35,031 bases of DNA from an uncultured bacterium (GTDB lineage: Bacteria > Cyanobacteriota > Vampirovibrionia > Gastranaerophilales > Gastranaerophilaceae), in the NCBI GenBank assembly GCA_902765215.1, contig CACWZA010000019.1:1-35031 (forward strand), written 5' to 3'. The notes under the pieces were generated by a model. The model searched no databases. It was not told where the DNA came from and saw only the letters and a list, made by a program, of their open reading frames with translations. Each line of letters opens with the position of its first letter. Position 1 is the stretch's first letter. The translations under genes and the position numbers were made by a program. This document shows, piece after piece, positions 32,100 to 35,031 of this stretch.

Positions 32100-32615
32100 T
32101 TAAATTCCCAGCATGTATCTTGTACTTGCTGCCTGCATATCCATTGCATAATACATGGATGAATTAGATGCAGTAATATCGTTATATTGTGTTGTTAATT
32201 GAGATAACTGTGCCTGATAATTTTGTACCTGCTGAAGTACCTGAGGATTGTATGCTGCTTCTGATATCATTGTTCTGATTTCGTTAGAAATTGCCGCAGT
32301 AATTTCTTCAAAAGTATCTTCCTGTGATACAGAAATTCCAAGTTGTTCGGCTAATGTTTTTGCTTCCGAAATCAATGAAGATTCTGAAGAAGTACCGTTT
32401 TGTTCCTCTGCAGGTTTTTCCTGATTAGCAGCATATACATCGAAACTTTTTTCTGCCTGTCTTGCCGCTATAAGGGATAACGCCTGTGATTCAGATGATA
32501 CTAAGGCAGGATCGATACCCAGAGATTCAAGTTTACGCTTTGTTGAAGCCGAAATCTGGTTAGGTTGAACCGTCTGGTTATTATTGCCATATTTTATTGA
32601 ACTTAATAGTGACAT
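32100..32615 (-). CDS. Uncharacterised 171-aa helical protein
   Basis: Not recognised. It is a Gln/Ser/Ala-rich, mostly helical protein without a signal peptide, membrane helix or Cys. The N-terminal third contains T-K-R-K-L-E-S-L-G-I-D-P then Q-A-L-S-L-I-A-A-R. A Glu/Ser-rich linker follows, then a C-terminal helix pair (Q-V-Q-N-Y-Q-A-Q-L-S-Q-L, ending M-D-M-Q-A-A-S-T-R-Y-M-L-G-I). Composition recalls proteins exported by flagellar or type III systems and their chaperones. GAAAGG lies in front of the ATG. Its upstream region shares CATGTT/AACATG sites with the 532-aa gene, and a weaker sigma-28-like promoter is visible. It is divergent from glmS. Confidence 0.72.
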   Translation of the reverse strand: MSLLSSIKYGNNNQTVQPNQISASTKRKLESLGIDPALVSSESQALSLIAARQAEKSFDVYAANQEKPAEEQNGTSSESSLISEAKTLAEQLGISVSQEDTFEEITAAISNEIRTMISEAAYNPQVLQQVQNYQAQLSQLTTQYNDITASNSSMYYAMDMQAASTRYMLGI

Positions 32616-32636
32616 AATTCAAACCTTTCTCGTATC

Positions 32637-32711
32637 ACATGATTGTTTTAATCATGTTTTTCAAATAGTCAACATGTTCTAACGGCATAAATTTACACTT
32701 TTTAACATGTT
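32637..32711. promoter_or_regulatory. Palindromic ACATG-containing sites
   Basis: ACATGATT / AATCATGT at 32637-32657 form an inverted pair with a 5-base gap. AACATGTT, itself palindromic, occurs at 32671-32678 and 32704-32711. Another CATGTT is at 32796. These are the same half-sites as at 25677-25733. Confidence 0.5.
32679..32704 (-). promoter_or_regulatory. Weak sigma-28-like promoter
   Basis: On the minus strand TAAAAAGT, a 10-base spacer and GCCGTTAG. The TAAA and GCCG cores match the sigma-28 consensus, but the spacer is one base short and two -10 bases differ. It would give a 5' leader of about 57 bases. Confidence 0.35.
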
Positions 32712-32744
32712 TGAATAAAAATACATCATTTAGATGAGAGGTAA

Positions 32745-32776
32745 GGGGTAAATATATAAATTATTTTCATTTACCC
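32745..32776. repeat. Minimal GGGGTAAATATA palindrome
   Basis: GGGGTAAATATATAAATT runs directly into ATTTTCATTTACCC: the two ends of the 106-bp repeat with the interior missing. It lies in the divergent gap between the 171-aa gene and glmS. Confidence 0.55.
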
Positions 32777-32783
32777 TCAATAA

Positions 32784-32812
32784 TTTACTTAAAACCATGT
32801 TGATGATAATAT
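32784..32812 (+). promoter_or_regulatory. Candidate glmS promoter
   Basis: TTTACT at 32784-32789, a 17-base spacer and TAATAT at 32807-32812. AAGGAGAG precedes the ATG at 32844. Confidence 0.45.
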
Positions 32813-32843
32813 ATTTTAGTAAAAGTTTTTAAGGAGAGCATAT

Positions 32844-34688
32844 ATGTGCGGAATCGTCGGATATATTGGGGAAAAATCAGCAGTTGATATTCTTTTGAAC
32901 GGGTTAACCAAACTTGAATATCGTGGATATGATTCATCAGGAATCGCGTTGAATAACGGCGGTCATATTGAATTGTACAAAGCTGTCGGGAAACTGAATA
33001 ACCTTAAAGAAAATATTAGACCGATAAAAGACGAGCTCGACAAATCAACAATAGGTATCGGGCATATCCGCTGGGCAACACATGGCGCTCCTACAACAGT
33101 CAATGCTCACCCGCACACATGTAACTGCGGAAAACTGGTTCTTGTTCACAACGGTATTATTGAGAACTATCAGGAACTCAGAGCAGAACTGGAAAAACAG
33201 GGCTGTCTGTTTAAATCACAAACAGATACGGAAACAGTGGCTCACCTTGTAGCAAGAGAATTTGACAAAGTTAAAGACCTGACTGAAGCCGTAAGACTTG
33301 CAACACAAAGAATTGAAGGTGCTTATGCACTTTGCGTTCTCCATCAGGATGCTAAAGATACAATCGTTGCAACAAAAAGAAACGCACCGCTGGTTGTTGG
33401 TATCGGAGAAGGTGAATACTTTGTTGCATCCGATGTTCCTGCAATTATTGATTATACTAAAAAGGCTATGTATCTTGATGATAACCAAATTGTTACCCTT
33501 ACAAGAACATCAATGAAGCTTATCGACAAAAACAATAATGAAATAAAAGGTAAAGTGGAAATTCTTCCTTGGGAACCTGTTGCTTTGAGCAAAATGGGTT
33601 ACAAACACTACATGATGAAGGAAATCCACGAACAACCAAGTATTATAAGAAATCTGCTGAGCGGTAAAATTACTGGAATAAACGAAAACCTTAACCTCAA
33701 TGAAGTTCAGCTGGATAAAGAAACCGTAAAAAAACTGAACCGTATCCAGATTGTAGCATGCGGAACATCTTTGCATGCCGCAATGGTCGGAAAATATATT
33801 CTGGAAGATTTCTGCGGAATAGCGGTAGATGTTGAACCGTCAAGCGAATATATTTACAGAAAGACTGTAACCGATGAAAATACACTTGTAATAGGGGTTT
33901 CTCAATCAGGTGAAACAGCAGATACTATTACAGCGGTGAAACAATCTAAAAAACGCGGTTCGCATATCCTTATTGTTACGAACAGACCTGATTCAACAAT
34001 GGCGCGTGAAGCTGACAGTCTTATTTCTGTCTGCGCGGGGATTGAAGTCAGTGTTGCCGCAACAAAATCATATATGGCACAGTTGATTTCCTTCTACCTG
34101 TTAGCTATATATATTGCAGAAATCAAAGGTTCTGTTGATAAAGAACTTGTTAAAAAATTGAAGAAAGAACTTATTGTATTGCCTGAAAAAGCAGAAGAAG
34201 TACTTTCACAGGAAAATCAGGTTAAAGTTATTTCAAGAAAATATGCTAACGCAAAGAACTTCATTTATATTGCAAGAGGGATAAACTTCCCGACAGCATT
34301 AGAAGGTGCTTTGAAACTGAAAGAAATCAGTTATATCAACGCAACAGGTTATACTGCAGGTGAACTTAAACACGGCCCTATCGCTATGTTAGACGAAACT
34401 TTACCTGTACTTTCTATTATGATGAAAGGAAAAGTATACGATAAGATTTTATCTAACAGCGAAGAAGCAAAAGCAAGAAATGCAAAAATGATAGCACTCA
34501 CAAACTCATCAGACGAAAAACTGAACGAGTTGTTCGACGATATTATCAGAATCCCTGAAACAGACGAATACTTATCACCGATTTTGGCTATTATTCCGTT
34601 ACAATTGATTGCATATTATATTGCAGAATTTTTAGGCAAAGATGTTGACCAACCGAGAAACCTCGCTAAATCCGTAACCGTCGAATAG
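32844..34688 (+). CDS. glmS: Glutamine-fructose-6-phosphate aminotransferase
   Basis: Makes glucosamine-6-phosphate for peptidoglycan and LPS. The N-terminal class II glutaminase domain begins M-C-G-I-V-G-Y-I-G, with Cys2 becoming the nucleophile after Met removal, then E-Y-R-G-Y-D-S-S-G and H-N-G-I-I-E-N-Y. Two SIS sugar-isomerase domains follow, with C-G-T-S near 310 and S-Q-S-G-E-T-A-D, then A-L-E-G-A-L-K-L-K-E-I-S-Y. The C-terminus ends L-A-K-S-V-T-V-E. At 614 aa it is full length. The leader shows none of the conserved glmS ribozyme core that I could recognise. Its TAG stop runs into GGGGTAAGGGGTAAAT. Confidence 0.97.
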   Translation: MCGIVGYIGEKSAVDILLNGLTKLEYRGYDSSGIALNNGGHIELYKAVGKLNNLKENIRPIKDELDKSTIGIGHIRWATHGAPTTVNAHPHTCNCGKLVLVHNGIIENYQELRAELEKQGCLFKSQTDTETVAHLVAREFDKVKDLTEAVRLATQRIEGAYALCVLHQDAKDTIVATKRNAPLVVGIGEGEYFVASDVPAIIDYTKKAMYLDDNQIVTLTRTSMKLIDKNNNEIKGKVEILPWEPVALSKMGYKHYMMKEIHEQPSIIRNLLSGKITGINENLNLNEVQLDKETVKKLNRIQIVACGTSLHAAMVGKYILEDFCGIAVDVEPSSEYIYRKTVTDENTLVIGVSQSGETADTITAVKQSKKRGSHILIVTNRPDSTMAREADSLISVCAGIEVSVAATKSYMAQLISFYLLAIYIAEIKGSVDKELVKKLKKELIVLPEKAEEVLSQENQVKVISRKYANAKNFIYIARGINFPTALEGALKLKEISYINATGYTAGELKHGPIAMLDETLPVLSIMMKGKVYDKILSNSEEAKARNAKMIALTNSSDEKLNELFDDIIRIPETDEYLSPILAIIPLQLIAYYIAEFLGKDVDQPRNLAKSVTVE

Positions 34689-34710
34689 GGGTAAGGGGTA
34701 AATATTTATT

Positions 34711-34875
34711 ATGCAAATTATTTCAGAAATTGTAAATATTCCAAACAACGGAAACCCAACGACGGAATATGTTTTATCAGAGCTGAAAAAAATGGGTATA
34801 ACCCCTCTGAGATGGGCTATTGTAAAAATCACCAACGAAACTTATACAGTAAATTGTGCATACGACAAGGGGTAA
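34711..34875 (+). CDS. Small 54-aa hypothetical protein
   Basis: Not recognised. The 54-aa frame begins M-Q-I-I-S-E-I-V-N-I-P-N-N-G-N-P-T-T-E-Y, followed by a helix V-L-S-E-L-K-K-M-G-I-T-P-L-R-W and a beta-like T-N-E-T-Y-T-V-N-C-A-Y end. The composition looks like a folded alpha/beta miniprotein, not random translation. AAGGGG at 34693-34698 lies 12 bases before the ATG, a poor Shine-Dalgarno, so the start is uncertain. The stop codon lies in an AAGGGGTAAAT repeat end. Confidence 0.5.
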   Translation: MQIISEIVNIPNNGNPTTEYVLSELKKMGITPLRWAIVKITNETYTVNCAYDKG

Positions 34876-34918
34876 ATTATTGTTTATTGGACAACTTTGT
34901 TGTCCTTAAAATTGGGGT
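34868..34918. repeat. GGGGTAAAT repeat end with perfect hairpin
   Basis: AGGGGTAAATTATTGTTTATT, the family flank, leads into GGACAAC-TTT-GTTGTCC (34889-34905, 7-bp stem) and then a second GGGGTAAAT. The right-hand gene-free region to the window end contains only this and the next palindrome. Confidence 0.5.
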
Positions 34919-34948
34919 AAATATAAAACCAACAATTATGGGTTTGAT

Positions 34949-34980
34949 GTACCATTTCTTTGACCGCAAAGAAATGGTAC
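34949..34980. repeat. Perfect 14-bp inverted repeat
   Basis: GTACCATTTCTTTG, a loop ACCG and CAAAGAAATGGTAC. No T-run follows; instead comes CGAAAGAAACTCTCCGACC. It looks like an extragenic palindromic repeat unit distinct from the GGGGTAAAT family. Confidence 0.65.
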
Positions 34981-35031
34981 CGAAAGAAACTCTCCGACCT
35001 GACTCTCCGTAATCACTCATCTGTTAGGATT

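Noticed and set aside
32616-32843. glmS ribozyme in the glmS leader
   Set aside because: The conserved ribozyme core was not recognisable; the leader instead has a normal promoter and Shine-Dalgarno.

Overview
The window is about 35 kb of AT-rich bacterial chromosome. It carries mostly housekeeping genes plus several genes I cannot name. It looks like a Gram-negative (diderm) bacterium, because LptC and LptA of the LPS export bridge are present. The flagellar-type parts are a FliJ-like coiled-coil protein and a sigma-28-type promoter. The mix of genes, and several uncharacterised proteins starting with a short F-x-G leader, suggest to me a gut Melainabacteria/Vampirovibrionia (Gastranaerophilales-like) member of the cyanobacterial phylum. 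That placement is inferred from memory of such proteins and was not tested. I saw no rRNA, tRNA, CRISPR array, prophage or insertion sequence.

Layout, left to right. Bases 1-154 are a structured extragenic element (G-rich tract and hairpins). Then come a dCMP-deaminase-like gene, a fliJ-like gene and an orphan RelA/SpoT-domain gene on the plus strand. Two minus genes follow (a PHP phosphoesterase and an F-x-G membrane protein). From 3.8 to 11.1 kb lie dnaB, an lptC-lptA-TPR-dprA run and topA. Bases 11.2-14.0 kb hold an aroC-aroK-aroB shikimate operon with overlapping ends. Then, minus strand, come an F-x-G protein and YebC, followed on the plus strand by a 56-aa small gene. A minus aminotransferase and a GT39-type glycosyltransferase overlap by 4 bases. 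A D-2-hydroxyacid dehydrogenase homologue converges on an SbcD/SbcC-like (YhaO/YhaN-type) pair. Next is a 532-aa protein read from a sigma-28 consensus promoter, divergent from surE. The right end holds a small hypothetical gene, a CoA-disulfide-reductase-type enzyme, lysS, clpP, a SIMPL-domain protein, a 171-aa helical protein divergent from glmS, and a 54-aa small gene.

Three regulatory or structural themes stand out. (1) A dispersed extragenic repeat family has GGGGTAAATA / TATTTACCCC ends, with two 106-bp copies about 93% identical by eye. Its ends often begin exactly at stop codons, and its TTTACC end often sits where a -35 box should be. (2) Four genes lack a ribosome-binding site and have a -10 hexamer exactly 6 bases before the ATG, as expected for leaderless mRNAs. 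(3) Clusters of CATGTT/AACATG half-sites lie upstream of both the 532-aa and the 171-aa helical proteins; the first has a consensus sigma-28 promoter and the second a weaker match. This suggests a small flagellar or export regulon. Everything here was read by eye; no database search was run.
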